The notes under the pieces: model-generated
Seen by the model: the letters and a program-made list of their open reading frames with translations, nothing else
The model's database searches: none
What the model was told of the DNA's origin: nothing
NCBI GenBank assembly: GCA_943846665.1
Contig: OX044358.1
Location: 1,860,001 to 1,924,000 of the forward strand
DNA from: Arcticimaribacter sp002477625
GTDB lineage: Bacteria > Bacteroidota > Bacteroidia > Flavobacteriales > Flavobacteriaceae
Direction of reading: 5' to 3'
DNA length: 64,000 nt
In this document: positions 31,028 to 40,625 of the stretch, piece after piece
How positions within the stretch are numbered: position 1 is the first letter of the stretch
How the letters are laid out: each line of letters opens with the position of its first letter
Made by a program: the position numbers and the translations under genes

Positions 31028-33865
31028 TTAGAAACTATAAGTAGCTTTTAAAATCACTCTTCTTCTGATAACAGGCATACTAGGGAATGCACTGTATTTT
31101 TGGTCAAATAAGTTGGTAGCTGATAAGTCTAATCCCAAACCATTTCCAAAGTCGTAACCAATGTTAGTGTCTACAAGATTTTTCTCATCAGTCATACCAC
31201 CAAACAATCCTTGATCAGACATAAAGCTATCATCGTGTTGGAATGATACACTGAAACGATACCCTAGCTCTTGAGCATATTTAAGACCCAATCTGTATTT
31301 GAATATTGGTGCATTAAGGTAAGATGGAAATGGTAAATCATCATCATCTGATTCCCCTGGTAGCCATTCATTTTGACTTAACCAAGAAGAATTCCCCCAA
31401 ATAGACATACGATCATTAACGAAGTATTCTAGAGCTAAATCAGCTCCAAAATGACTTCTAACGGCATCATCATATCTACGATATCCCGCAGCAATATGAC
31501 TAATCCCATCACCATCAGGAACACGGTTAGATTCAACTACTCCGTAAGCTGGATATAAAGCTGTTAAGGGAGAAGTTGGGTCATCTAAAGCGAATTTGAA
31601 TCCTCCAGCAACTTGACCTGCAAGAGCAGAACCGACTTGAGGAGTCAAAGCAGCACTAACTGCATTTTGAATAAAAGATCCCATTGTTGTTCCACCTACC
31701 TGATTAATCAGGGCATGAATAGGTCCGATTGCAGTGAATTGAGTAAATCCTTTAACCTCATATGAATAAACGTCTAAACCTACTTTTAAGCGATCACCTA
31801 TTAAACCATTATAACCAACCTCCCAAGAAGAAGTTGTTCCTATTTGCGAAACTCCAGTATCGACAGCCTCAAGTGGTTGTCCATTGAAAGCATTAAATCC
31901 TGGTGAAAGAGCTACATTTTGAGGTGCTATTAAGCCCTGAGCAAAAGCGCTGGTAGGTCCTAAAGCTGCTGCAAGTAAGGGCTGTGCTGACGCTGGCGAC
32001 CCTGCTATAACTGCGTTTAAAGCTTGTAGGTATGGAACAAGTAATGATACACTATTACTTCCTGCAGGAAGTTGATAACTATCACCCGGAGCGTTTCCAG
32101 ATAAAGCGGCTATCCCATTACCTGTAGCTGCAATTTCAATTGTTGGATTACCATCGAAACCTTGTGGACTAATTTGACCAGATAACCAAACATCAAGAAC
32201 TCCAGGAGCTTGGATTAGAACTGGGAAATCGATATACTGCTGCAGGGCACTAGGTCCAGAAGTTGCAATATTATACGATAATCTAAACGTATGCTTTGGA
32301 GCTGCTTTATAAACTAAAGCAACTCGAGGAGCAAAAGCTCCCTCATCGATGAAGTTGAATTTGTCATAACGACCAGCATAAGTAAGTTCCAACTTCTCAC
32401 TCAATGGAGTAGTTCCTTGTAAGTATACTCCCGTAATTTTATAGGCGTCATTTGCATCATTTTCACCATACAAAGTACCTTCTGAATCAGACATTATATC
32501 ACGATAGTCCATCCCAACAGTAAAGTTAGTATTTAGGAAACTTGGTACATCAAAGTTATATTGTAACTGTAATTCTAAAGCAGAACGTTTAGCAACTTGT
32601 CTGAATCCAGATGCATACAGGAAAGTTGGTTCGTCAGCTGATCCACCATCGTTATAGTTGTACGATACCTGACCAAAGAAGCCACCTGATTGAACACGTG
32701 CTTGAGTCCAGTAATCTGTTCCGTTTGCGTATCCAGCTCCTTGAGAGTTAAAGAATAAACCACCACCTTTTGCTACACCCGCAGAAAGAAACGCACTGGT
32801 ATTATCATTTGGTCTAAGCTCTAAATGAGCATTTGCCGAAACGTTCTTATATTTAGTTGCTAATGGAATACCATCATTATTATCATCTAAATCAGATGGG
32901 CCTAAAAGTAAAGTTCCTTGTTGACTAGGGTCTACTCGACCATTTATTAAATTAGGCTGATAAATAGAGTTTCTGTTTGTTGCAATAAAAGCGGTGTCAT
33001 TTGGATCAATTTCGAAATCATCTCCTTGTGTTATACGGGCATTTACTTTAAAACCTAAAGTCTTGCTTTCGTTTGCATAGGCGTGACGAATGTTAGCACC
33101 CAAAGTATTTAATGTACCTGCTACTAATTCTATGGTTGTCCCTGGGTAGTCGATAGGATTTTTTGTCATAAAATGAATAACTCCAGATGTTACACCCGGT
33201 CCGTATAAAGCGGAGGCAGCTCCACGTACAACTTCAACTTTAGCAATATCGATATTCGATAAACCCGTTTGAAACGACAAGAACTGACCTGCTGAAGGAG
33301 TTACTAAGTAACGGTAATCTAACATTGGAAATGAAGAAGTTCCAAATACTCCTGAACCTGCTCTCATCTCAATATTAAGTGTGTTGGCAGATTGTTGTTG
33401 AATCTGAACTCCGGGTATATTAACCATAGTTCGAATAGGATCAACAGGATCTGCAGAATTTTTTATGTCCTGTGCTGTTATAATCGAAACCGAAGCCGGT
33501 GCATCTTGCACTTTCTGTGGTTTTCTTGATGCCGAAACAACAATTTCATCCAAGTTTTCTCCAGGGCTTAGAGCAATAGATAATACTTGATCAGCAGAAG
33601 TTACTTCTACAGATTGAGATGCAAAACCGATTGAACTAATTTCAACAGTAAAAGGGAGTGCTTGATTTGAACTGAAACTGAAGTTTCCGTCGAAATCTGA
33701 ATTGGTTCCATCGGAAGTTCCTTGAACGATTAAATTCACCCCTGGTATGGGTTCATTTGTATCTGCATCACTTACAGAACCACTAACTGTGGTTTGTGCG
33801 AGAAGCAGATTAATGCAAAACAGCCCAAGAACCGTAAGTGCAGTTGTTAATTTGTTTTTTTTCAT
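31028..33865 (-). CDS. TonB-dependent outer-membrane receptor (no SusD partner)
   Basis: A 945-residue receptor. The frame is open to 33904, but the signal peptide MKKNKLTTALTVLGLFCINLLLAQ begins at 33865, so that start is used. Order: signal peptide; carboxypeptidase-like domain (TTVSGSVSDADTNEPIPGV); plug (LDEIVVSASRKPQKVQDAPASV ... VEVVRGAASALYGPGVTSGVI); then a beta-barrel ending LKATYSF. It would bring a substrate across the outer membrane with TonB energy. There is no susD, glycoside hydrolase or siderophore gene nearby; all neighbours are acyl-CoA enzymes, so a hydrophobic or carboxylic substrate is more likely than a glycan or iron chelate (inferred). The barrel contains an unusual Ala/Pro/Gly-rich loop around residues 620-660. 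Confidence 0.93.
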   Translation of the reverse strand: MKKNKLTTALTVLGLFCINLLLAQTTVSGSVSDADTNEPIPGVNLIVQGTSDGTNSDFDGNFSFSSNQALPFTVEISSIGFASQSVEVTSADQVLSIALSPGENLDEIVVSASRKPQKVQDAPASVSIITAQDIKNSADPVDPIRTMVNIPGVQIQQQSANTLNIEMRAGSGVFGTSSFPMLDYRYLVTPSAGQFLSFQTGLSNIDIAKVEVVRGAASALYGPGVTSGVIHFMTKNPIDYPGTTIELVAGTLNTLGANIRHAYANESKTLGFKVNARITQGDDFEIDPNDTAFIATNRNSIYQPNLINGRVDPSQQGTLLLGPSDLDDNNDGIPLATKYKNVSANAHLELRPNDNTSAFLSAGVAKGGGLFFNSQGAGYANGTDYWTQARVQSGGFFGQVSYNYNDGGSADEPTFLYASGFRQVAKRSALELQLQYNFDVPSFLNTNFTVGMDYRDIMSDSEGTLYGENDANDAYKITGVYLQGTTPLSEKLELTYAGRYDKFNFIDEGAFAPRVALVYKAAPKHTFRLSYNIATSGPSALQQYIDFPVLIQAPGVLDVWLSGQISPQGFDGNPTIEIAATGNGIAALSGNAPGDSYQLPAGSNSVSLLVPYLQALNAVIAGSPASAQPLLAAALGPTSAFAQGLIAPQNVALSPGFNAFNGQPLEAVDTGVSQIGTTSSWEVGYNGLIGDRLKVGLDVYSYEVKGFTQFTAIGPIHALINQVGGTTMGSFIQNAVSAALTPQVGSALAGQVAGGFKFALDDPTSPLTALYPAYGVVESNRVPDGDGISHIAAGYRRYDDAVRSHFGADLALEYFVNDRMSIWGNSSWLSQNEWLPGESDDDDLPFPSYLNAPIFKYRLGLKYAQELGYRFSVSFQHDDSFMSDQGLFGGMTDEKNLVDTNIGYDFGNGLGLDLSATNLFDQKYSAFPSMPVIRRRVILKATYSF

Positions 33866-34085
33866 AATTGGTTGTTTAAAATTATTACTGGTTAACAGAG
33901 TCATGGGTGGAATTAAGAAATTGGCGAGATAAGGGGGTCAAGCATTAGCAGGGAAATAACATCCCATACCTGAAAGATAATAAGATTTTATGTTTAAGAG
34001 ACATTTTAAAAGCTTTTTTGCATGAAAGAACAATATTAAACGAGCTGAATTTTGGATATCCAGCATGGTTTTATAGGACTTATTT

Positions 34086-35762
34086 TTAGTTTTCAAAAAT
34101 TACAGTAGCTTCATCTTGATGCCAGTTTACGTAACTCCCCTCGTACATTTTATCTATTTTATTACGTTTAATTTTCAGGGTTGGAGTCATCAATCCGTTT
34201 TCAACGGTCCACGGATCTTTTACAAGAACAAGCGTTGATATTTTTTTATACCCGGGCAGCTGTGCATTCACTTTCTCCAAGTAGTCGCTAAAATACTGTT
34301 GAAGCTCATCCTTAGGTTTTGCCAAACCAATCTCAGATAATACTCCCAAGCATATGGGTTGTGGCAATCCTAAGCCGGCAATGCATATTTGTTCAAATTC
34401 CAAAACGTCGCCAAAAAAACCTTCAAGCACCAAAGGTTCAATGTATTTTCCTTTAGATGTTTTAAAAATATCTTTTACGCGCCCCGTGATAAACAAAAAC
34501 CCTTCGGCATCTATATGCCCCTGATCTCCTGTATGCAACCATCCTTCTTTGATCACTTCAGCAGTCAATTCAGGTTGTTTGTAGTATTCTTTCATCACAT
34601 AAGGACCACGCATTAAAATCTCCGAGCTTTCTGAATCAATTTTTAATGTTACACCCGGTTGTGCAAGTCCAACAGAACCCGGCTTGTTGATGATCCCGTC
34701 GCCTAAATGAGTTGTTATAGCACAGTTTTCAGTCATGCCGTATCCATTGGTGATCGGAACTCCAATTTTTCGAAACCAAGTGCGTTGTGTTTCTTGAAGC
34801 GGGGCTGCACCCGAAACAATGGATCGCGCTTTGCCCAGTCCCAGGGCTTTTTTAAACTTACGCTTCAATACCCAAGATAAAACGGGTATCTTGAGAAGTT
34901 TCGTGAGTTTTTCTTGTGGAATTTTTGATAAAATCCCCATTTGAAATTTCGTCCAAATACGAGGTACAGCAAAGAAAACTGTTGGCTGTGTATCCTGAAG
35001 ATTTTTAGCAAAAGTATCCAGATTTTCAGCAAAAGATAAGGTTCCTCCAAAACGAAATGCAACATATTCAACAACCACCCGCTCTGCAATATGGTTTAGT
35101 GGTAAATAGGAAAAGAAGGTGTTGTTTCCGTTGAAATCTATTTTAAGCGCATTGTTGTCTAAGGCTAGTTTAGCAGTACTTTGGTTGGCTAAATAATCGA
35201 GCACTACACCCTTTGGATTCCCAGTAGTTCCTGAGGTAAAAATGATGGTCCAGATATCACTTAACTTAGGTTTGTGTGGTTCTTGTAGCGGCTCATGCTG
35301 ATTGATGAAATCAAACCATTGGTGTCCTTCTGTAATATCAGAGCAACCTTTATAGGTTGGAAAAGAGATGACGGGCATTCCCTCGGGAACTCCTGCTTTT
35401 TGCTCTTCCCAGTCTTCTACTTTTCCAGCGAAAAGCAGGTCAACATCACCAAAGGTTAGCAGCTTGTTGATTTCTTTAGAAGTCAGGTTTGGAAAAAACG
35501 GAACACTGATGTATCCAGCCATTACAATAGCCAAATCGGCAATGATCCATTCCCTACAGTTTTTTGAAATTAAACCAATGTGAGCGTTTTCTCGAAGCCC
35601 CAAAGAGCGTAAACCAGTGGCTAATCTTCGTGCGTATTGTCCTACTTCTCCCCAAGTATATACTTCCCAGGTATCACCAAAGGGTTGTTTTAAAAAAGGT
35701 TTGTCGCGAAATTTTTCTTCCCACTCATAAAATTTAAAATCAAATGTTTCTGCTGTATTCAT
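34086..35762 (-). CDS. Long-chain acyl-CoA synthetase (AMP-binding, FadD15-like)
   Basis: A 558-residue adenylate-forming ligase that activates a carboxylic acid to acyl-CoA with ATP. The P-loop WTIIFTSGTTGNPKGVV spans residues 171-187. A4/A5-type motifs follow as ITNGYGMTENCA, then GWLHTGDQGHIDAEGFLFITGR, and the catalytic-lysine domain has TPTLKIKRNKI. The size and the order WTIIF...VFFAVPRIWTK are those of eukaryote-like long-chain synthetases. There is no signal peptide. It is the first minus-strand gene of the catabolic locus, 220 bp before the TonB receptor start and divergent from the thiolase gene, so it likely supplies the CoA ester consumed by the downstream enzymes. Confidence 0.93.
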   Translation of the reverse strand: MNTAETFDFKFYEWEEKFRDKPFLKQPFGDTWEVYTWGEVGQYARRLATGLRSLGLRENAHIGLISKNCREWIIADLAIVMAGYISVPFFPNLTSKEINKLLTFGDVDLLFAGKVEDWEEQKAGVPEGMPVISFPTYKGCSDITEGHQWFDFINQHEPLQEPHKPKLSDIWTIIFTSGTTGNPKGVVLDYLANQSTAKLALDNNALKIDFNGNNTFFSYLPLNHIAERVVVEYVAFRFGGTLSFAENLDTFAKNLQDTQPTVFFAVPRIWTKFQMGILSKIPQEKLTKLLKIPVLSWVLKRKFKKALGLGKARSIVSGAAPLQETQRTWFRKIGVPITNGYGMTENCAITTHLGDGIINKPGSVGLAQPGVTLKIDSESSEILMRGPYVMKEYYKQPELTAEVIKEGWLHTGDQGHIDAEGFLFITGRVKDIFKTSKGKYIEPLVLEGFFGDVLEFEQICIAGLGLPQPICLGVLSEIGLAKPKDELQQYFSDYLEKVNAQLPGYKKISTLVLVKDPWTVENGLMTPTLKIKRNKIDKMYEGSYVNWHQDEATVIFEN

Positions 35763-36138
35763 ACCTAAGCTGTTTTTTTTAAATTATTTTTTACCCTAAG
35801 CCTCTTCTTGCTGATGTCTAAAAGAAAAGTAATTTTAGTTGAGCTGTTTTAGTAAAGACAGTGGGGATTTGTCAAAACTAGAAATAGATTTCTCGTTTTA
35901 GGATATGTTTTGTTTTGAAATGACACATTAAATTAATTCATAAATATTATGAAAAATAACATAAATTAGCATATTGAGTGTCATTATTCATAATTAATTT
36001 GTGTTTGAGTTCACTTTTTGTTAAAGTGGTGATGGAATTCAAAAGAGAGTTTTATAGAAAAACACAGATTTTTTTTAAGACGATTTCGTCTTTGTTAAAA
36101 ATCCATAAACCTAATTTAATCAAAATAAAGAAGTTATA
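35763..36138. other. 376-bp divergent regulatory region of the acyl-CoA ligase and thiolase genes
   Basis: AT-rich and without any open frame of interest. The notable element is a perfect inverted repeat AAGACGA-TT-TCGTCTT (36077-36092) set inside a looser outer pair GATTTTT / AAAAATC (about 36067-36103). It ends some 45 bp before the thiolase start, a plausible operator position. No strong TAnnTTTG element was recognised. Confidence 0.5.
36077..36092. promoter_or_regulatory. Palindromic candidate operator upstream of the thiolase
   Basis: A 7-bp perfect inverted repeat with a 2-bp centre (AAGACGA TT TCGTCTT). Its size suits a dimeric repressor site, but no regulator gene is encoded in the locus and the hairpin could instead act in RNA. 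Confidence 0.4.
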
Positions 36139-37320
36139 ATGAGAGAAGCTTTAATAGTGTCGACTGCACGAACTCCAATAGGGAAGGCCTACAGAGGAGC
36201 CTACAACAACACCAACGCACCCACATTAGCGGCACTGGCAATCGAAGCTGCTGTTGCTCGATCTGGAGCCTCTAAAGATCAGATTGATGATGTTGTTATG
36301 GGTGCAGCCTTACAACAAGGGACTACCGGTGGTAATATTGGTCGGTTATCTGCAATGGCAGCTGGACTCCCAACTACGGTGAGTGGAATGAGTATCGATC
36401 GTCAGTGTTCTTCTGGAATGATGGCTATAGCGACAGCAGCCAAACAGATTGTTTGTGATGGTATGGAAATTACAATTGGCGGTGGAATTGAATCCATTAG
36501 TTTGGTTCAAAATGAAAAAATGAATATCAGCCGAATGGTCGACAAGGCTTTAGTAGCCAAACAACCCAACATTTATATGCCCATGCTACAAACTGCTGAG
36601 GTTGTTGCAAAACGATACAACATTAGTAGAGAAGCACAAGACATCTACGCACTTCAAAGTCAGCAACGCACTGCTGCCGCACAAGAGGCGGGGAAGTTTG
36701 CTGATGAAATCATTGAGACGACTACTTCTATGGGTGTGATGGATCGTGAAACAAAAGAGATCAGCTTTCAAGACATCACTTTAAATAAAGATCAAGGAAA
36801 CAGACCGAGTACGGTAATCGAAGGGCTTTCTGGTTTGAACCCTGTGATAGAAAATGGTTCTATTACTGCTGGGAATGCAAGTCAATTGTCGGATGGTGCT
36901 TCTGCCTGTGTTTTGATGGAAGCAGCAACTGCTGCTAAACATGCTGTAACCCCTTTAGGGATTTACAGAGGAATGGCAGTTGCCGGTTGCGAGCCCGATG
37001 AAATGGGAATTGGACCAATTTATGCTGTTCCAAAATTATTAAAACAACACGGCTTAAAAATGGCTGATATTGGCTTGTGGGAATTGAACGAGGCTTTTGC
37101 TGTTCAAGTCTTATATTGTCAAGAACATTTGGGTATTCCAAATGAATTATTAAATGTAAACGGAGGCGCTATTTCGATAGGACATCCTTATGGAATGTCC
37201 GGATCTCGTATGGTTGCTCACGCACTCATTGAAGGAAAAAGAAGAGGAGCCAAGTATGTGGTGTCTACCATGTGTGTTGGTGGAGGAATGGGCGCTGCGG
37301 GCTTGTTTGAAGTGCTCTAA
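36139..37320 (+). CDS. Acetyl-CoA acyltransferase (thiolase)
   Basis: A 393-residue thiolase that cleaves 3-oxoacyl-CoA with CoA, or catalyses the reverse condensation. The acylated nucleophile is C90 in SIDRQCSSGMMAIA. The downstream signatures are WELNEAFAVQVLY, NVNGGAISIGHPYGMSGSRM (catalytic His) and the terminal TMCVGGGMGAAGLFEV (second catalytic Cys). It has the full length of a FadA/AtoB-type enzyme. It is transcribed away from the acyl-CoA synthetase and completes a beta-oxidation set with the dehydrogenases, hydratase and SDRs on the other strand. No FadB-type multifunctional partner is adjacent. Confidence 0.94.
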   Translation: MREALIVSTARTPIGKAYRGAYNNTNAPTLAALAIEAAVARSGASKDQIDDVVMGAALQQGTTGGNIGRLSAMAAGLPTTVSGMSIDRQCSSGMMAIATAAKQIVCDGMEITIGGGIESISLVQNEKMNISRMVDKALVAKQPNIYMPMLQTAEVVAKRYNISREAQDIYALQSQQRTAAAQEAGKFADEIIETTTSMGVMDRETKEISFQDITLNKDQGNRPSTVIEGLSGLNPVIENGSITAGNASQLSDGASACVLMEAATAAKHAVTPLGIYRGMAVAGCEPDEMGIGPIYAVPKLLKQHGLKMADIGLWELNEAFAVQVLYCQEHLGIPNELLNVNGGAISIGHPYGMSGSRMVAHALIEGKRRGAKYVVSTMCVGGGMGAAGLFEVL

Positions 37321-37350
37321 AACGATCCGTTAATCTTAAATTGATTCAAT

Positions 37351-37385
37351 AAAAAAGGGAGCTAATCTATTTAGCTCCCTTTTTT
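37351..37385. terminator. Bidirectional terminator between thiolase and BNR-protein genes
   Basis: AAAAAAGGGAGCTAA (37351-37365) pairs perfectly with TTAGCTCCCTTTTTT (37371-37385) around a 5-nt loop. It lies between two convergent genes. Confidence 0.9.
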
Positions 37386-37404
37386 CTTTATGAATTGCTT
37401 GTAC

Positions 37405-40400
37405 TTAATTTGTGCCTAGGTAATTCCTTTTTTCCTTTTTAAAGTCTTCATTAAACGAAGCTACATCAGAATCAATAAGCTGCTGATAACGTTCCATTGC
37501 AACTTCAACGGCAGCGGTTAATTCTTCTTTTACTGCTAGGTCTTGATTTGTAGGAGGGAAGTCGTCTATGGTAAGCAGACGGTTTAAATGGCCTAATTTA
37601 TTGGTCAAGCGAATCGGGAAATTTAGCGGATCTTGATTACTTCTGTTTTGTGTTTGATACAAGGTTTTTTCAACTTCCAGTAAGTCCTCTTGAATGGTTT
37701 TGGCTTGAGCTACAAGTTTGGTAGCCGTAGAATCAGATTGGTTTTGTTTTACAAAATCTTTGAGCTTGCTTCTGATCTCGCGCATGTTCTTGATGGCTTT
37801 ATGGGCCTTATCTACGGTTTGGTTTACTTCATTTACAAAATCAAATTGTTTTTGCATATCGGTTACCGAAGATTCTGAACGTGGATCGGGCAGGATGGTA
37901 AAATCTTGTGTTTGTTCCTTTCCATTTACAGCCAAACGAACTTTGTACGAACCTGGAACTGCTTTTGCTCCAGAAAAAGAGGCACTCCAAAAAATCATTC
38001 CCTCAAGTTTTTCAGCTCCATCATAACGGGTGTCCCAAACAAATTCATTTCCACCAGCCTTTACCTCGAGCTTATTCTTTTTGTCTTTTGTACTGTATGT
38101 TTTAATCACTGCTCCATCTTCCGATTGGAATTGTAATTCAACGGTGTCTTTTTCTGCATCGTAGTTTTTAAGGAAATAGTGAACAATAACGCCGTTTGGA
38201 AGGTTGGTTCCAGCAGTTAGTGAGCTTTTCCCACCACGCCCTTTGGTTCTATAACTTTCTTTGGGTTTGAAAAGTAAGGTTTGCGCATTGCGACTGTCGG
38301 GCTGTAATTGATGTAAAACGGTAAGATTATCCAAAATCCAAATACTTCTTCCCTGCGTAGCCACAATGAGACTGTTGTTTTTGATTGTTAAATCGGTAAT
38401 GGGTACTATTGGTAGGTTTTTTTGGAAGGAAGACCAAGAAGTTCCATCGTCATAAGAAACATAGATCCCATGTTCAGTTCCAGCATACAACAGCCCTTTT
38501 TGCTTTGGATCTGCACGAACAACTCGCGTAAAATCTTCCTTTGCAATGCCCTTGGTTATGGTTTTCCATGTAACACCATAATCGGTGGTTTTGTATAAGT
38601 AAGGTGTATAGTCTCCTAGTTTGTATCGGGTACCTGCCACATAACAAGTTCCGGGATCAAATGGCGAAGGCTCTATACTATTGATCATGGTCCATTCGGG
38701 AAGTTGTTTTGGAGTAATGTTGCTCCAGTTTTCTCCTCCATCCTGTGTCAAATGAATCAAGCCATCGTCACTTCCGATCCATAACAAACCTTCTTTGAGT
38801 GGAGATTCGTCTGCCGCAAAAATGGTACAGTAATATTCGACACTCGTATTGTCTTGCGTTATTGGACCTCCTGAAGTCTTCAGTTTTGTGGGATCATTAC
38901 GTGTGAGATCCGGACTGATGATTTTCCATTCCTGTCCCTCACTTTCAGTAACATGTACTTGATTGGAGAAGGTATACAAGCGTTTTGGGTTGTGCTTGCT
39001 GAAGAGGATGGGAAAATTCCACTGAAAGCGGTAACGCATTCCCTCAGCTCCATGCCCCATTGGATTATCAGGCCAAACATTAATTCCACGTACGGAGTTT
39101 TTTGCATGATTCACACGTGTTAAAAAGCCGTCATAACTTCCTCCATATACAATTTCGTTGTTGGTTGGGTCAATTGCTATATGAGCAGATTCTCCTCCAG
39201 CCGTCGACTCCCAATCCGATTCGTCTATATAACGACCAGAACTACGGTGCTTTACTCGAATGGTGGAGTTGTCTTGTTGAGCTACATATATTCTATAAGG
39301 AAAAGCATTGTCCGTTGTTACTCGATAAAATTGTGCGGTAGGCTGGTTGTGATACGTACTCCAGGTAGTTCCACCGTCATAGGAAACTTGAGCCCCGCCG
39401 TCATCCGCTATTATCATACGTTGATTGTCTTCTGGAGCAATCCATAGATCGTGATGATCTCCATGAGGCGCATTGTGACTGCTGAATGTTTTTCCGCCAT
39501 CCGTAGATTTGTGATAGGATACATTCATTACATATACACCATCTTCATCTTGCGTATCTGCATAAATTTTTGTGTAGTACCAAGCCCGTTGTCTGAGGGA
39601 TCTACTTTCGTTTACATGCTTCCAGCTTTCACCGCCGTCATCCGAACGATATACACCTCCTTCTTCTTTGTTTTCAACAATAGACCAAATACGATTCGCG
39701 TTTACAGGCGAAACAGTAATCCCAATGATCCCTAGAGTTCCTTTGGCGTACCCTTTATTTTTACTTATTTCTTTCCAAGTAGCGCCGCTGTCTGTACTTT
39801 TCCAAAGGGCAGATCCTTCGCCACCACTACTCAAACTATAAGGTGTTCTTTGAATGCGCCAAGTTGAAGCATATAAATGTCTTGGGTTTGAGGGGTCCAT
39901 GACCAATTCGACAGCACCCGCTTGGACATCCGAAAAAAGAATTTTTTTCCAACTCTTTCCACCATCAGTACTTTTATACACCCCTCGATCGTTGTTCGGT
40001 TTGTATAAATCACCCAAAACAGCTGCATAAACAATGTCTGGATTTTGAGGATGAATTACCATACGCGGGATATGACGCGAGTTGGGTAACCCAGAGTAAG
40101 TCCAAGTAGATCCAGCATCCACACTTTTCCAAACTCCTTTTCCAGAAGATACATTTCCACGGACGGTAACTTCACCTCCTCCAACATACAATACATTAGG
40201 ATCACTTGGAGCCACGGCAACAGATCCGATACTTCCTCCGAAATATCCATCAGAAATATTCTTATAGGTAACACCACCATCAGTAGTTTTCCAAACACCC
40301 CCTCCAGTTGCTCCAAAATAAAACACCTTGGATTGGTTGGGTACACCTACTGCAGCAGCAGAACGCCCGCCCCTAAAAGGGCCTATGGATCGATATTGAA

Positions 40401-40539
40401 CCGATTCGTGTAGTTTAGGGTCGATTTTCGTGGTATTTTGTTTTTTTGATCGCCTTGATTGGGCTGTAGTATTTTGAGCTGTAAGTAAGAACATACAAGC
40501 AGTTAATAGCGTAGGTAGGATAAGTTTATGATAGCGCAT
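37405..40539 (-). CDS. Secreted BNR/VPS10-type beta-propeller protein
   Basis: A 1044-residue protein. A signal peptide (about residues 1-27, ending TTAQS) is followed by about ten Asp-box/BNR motifs of the form S/T-x-D-x-G-x-T/S-W (for example STDGGKSW, SDDGGESW, SYDGGTTW, TQDGGENW) over residues 40-720. These build one or two sortilin-like propellers. The C-terminal third has a beta-rich domain and a helical stretch (about 900-1030). This large family is common in Bacteroidota and often called 'glycosyl hydrolase', but no glycosidase catalytic pair can be identified, so enzymatic activity is doubtful. It probably functions in the periplasm or outside the cell. It is divergent from a peptidase gene across an 86-bp gap containing a perfect inverted repeat. 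Confidence 0.88.
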   Translation of the reverse strand: MRYHKLILPTLLTACMFLLTAQNTTAQSRRSKKQNTTKIDPKLHESVQYRSIGPFRGGRSAAAVGVPNQSKVFYFGATGGGVWKTTDGGVTYKNISDGYFGGSIGSVAVAPSDPNVLYVGGGEVTVRGNVSSGKGVWKSVDAGSTWTYSGLPNSRHIPRMVIHPQNPDIVYAAVLGDLYKPNNDRGVYKSTDGGKSWKKILFSDVQAGAVELVMDPSNPRHLYASTWRIQRTPYSLSSGGEGSALWKSTDSGATWKEISKNKGYAKGTLGIIGITVSPVNANRIWSIVENKEEGGVYRSDDGGESWKHVNESRSLRQRAWYYTKIYADTQDEDGVYVMNVSYHKSTDGGKTFSSHNAPHGDHHDLWIAPEDNQRMIIADDGGAQVSYDGGTTWSTYHNQPTAQFYRVTTDNAFPYRIYVAQQDNSTIRVKHRSSGRYIDESDWESTAGGESAHIAIDPTNNEIVYGGSYDGFLTRVNHAKNSVRGINVWPDNPMGHGAEGMRYRFQWNFPILFSKHNPKRLYTFSNQVHVTESEGQEWKIISPDLTRNDPTKLKTSGGPITQDNTSVEYYCTIFAADESPLKEGLLWIGSDDGLIHLTQDGGENWSNITPKQLPEWTMINSIEPSPFDPGTCYVAGTRYKLGDYTPYLYKTTDYGVTWKTITKGIAKEDFTRVVRADPKQKGLLYAGTEHGIYVSYDDGTSWSSFQKNLPIVPITDLTIKNNSLIVATQGRSIWILDNLTVLHQLQPDSRNAQTLLFKPKESYRTKGRGGKSSLTAGTNLPNGVIVHYFLKNYDAEKDTVELQFQSEDGAVIKTYSTKDKKNKLEVKAGGNEFVWDTRYDGAEKLEGMIFWSASFSGAKAVPGSYKVRLAVNGKEQTQDFTILPDPRSESSVTDMQKQFDFVNEVNQTVDKAHKAIKNMREIRSKLKDFVKQNQSDSTATKLVAQAKTIQEDLLEVEKTLYQTQNRSNQDPLNFPIRLTNKLGHLNRLLTIDDFPPTNQDLAVKEELTAAVEVAMERYQQLIDSDVASFNEDFKKEKRNYLGTN

Positions 40540-40566
40540 GAGTTGATTTTTTTAAAATAGATATTC

Positions 40567-40605
40567 CAAGTTACGAAATATTAGGTCAAATAAAATTGTA
40601 ACTTG
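40567..40605. promoter_or_regulatory. Inverted repeat in the divergent promoter region
   Basis: CAAGTTAC (40567-40574) and GTAACTTG (40598-40605) form a perfect 8-bp inverted repeat with a 23-bp spacer. It is centred between the starts of two divergent genes. It could be a shared operator; no dedicated regulator is nearby. Confidence 0.4.
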
Positions 40606-40625
40606 AAGTTTCAAAAAAACACAAA

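Noticed and set aside
31028..33865. Polysaccharide utilisation locus (SusC-like receptor)
   Set aside because: No susD, carbohydrate-active enzymes or sugar regulators nearby; the neighbours are acyl-CoA enzymes.
37405..40539. Glycoside hydrolase call for the BNR-repeat protein
   Set aside because: Asp-box repeats alone do not show glycosidase activity and no catalytic residue pair could be identified.
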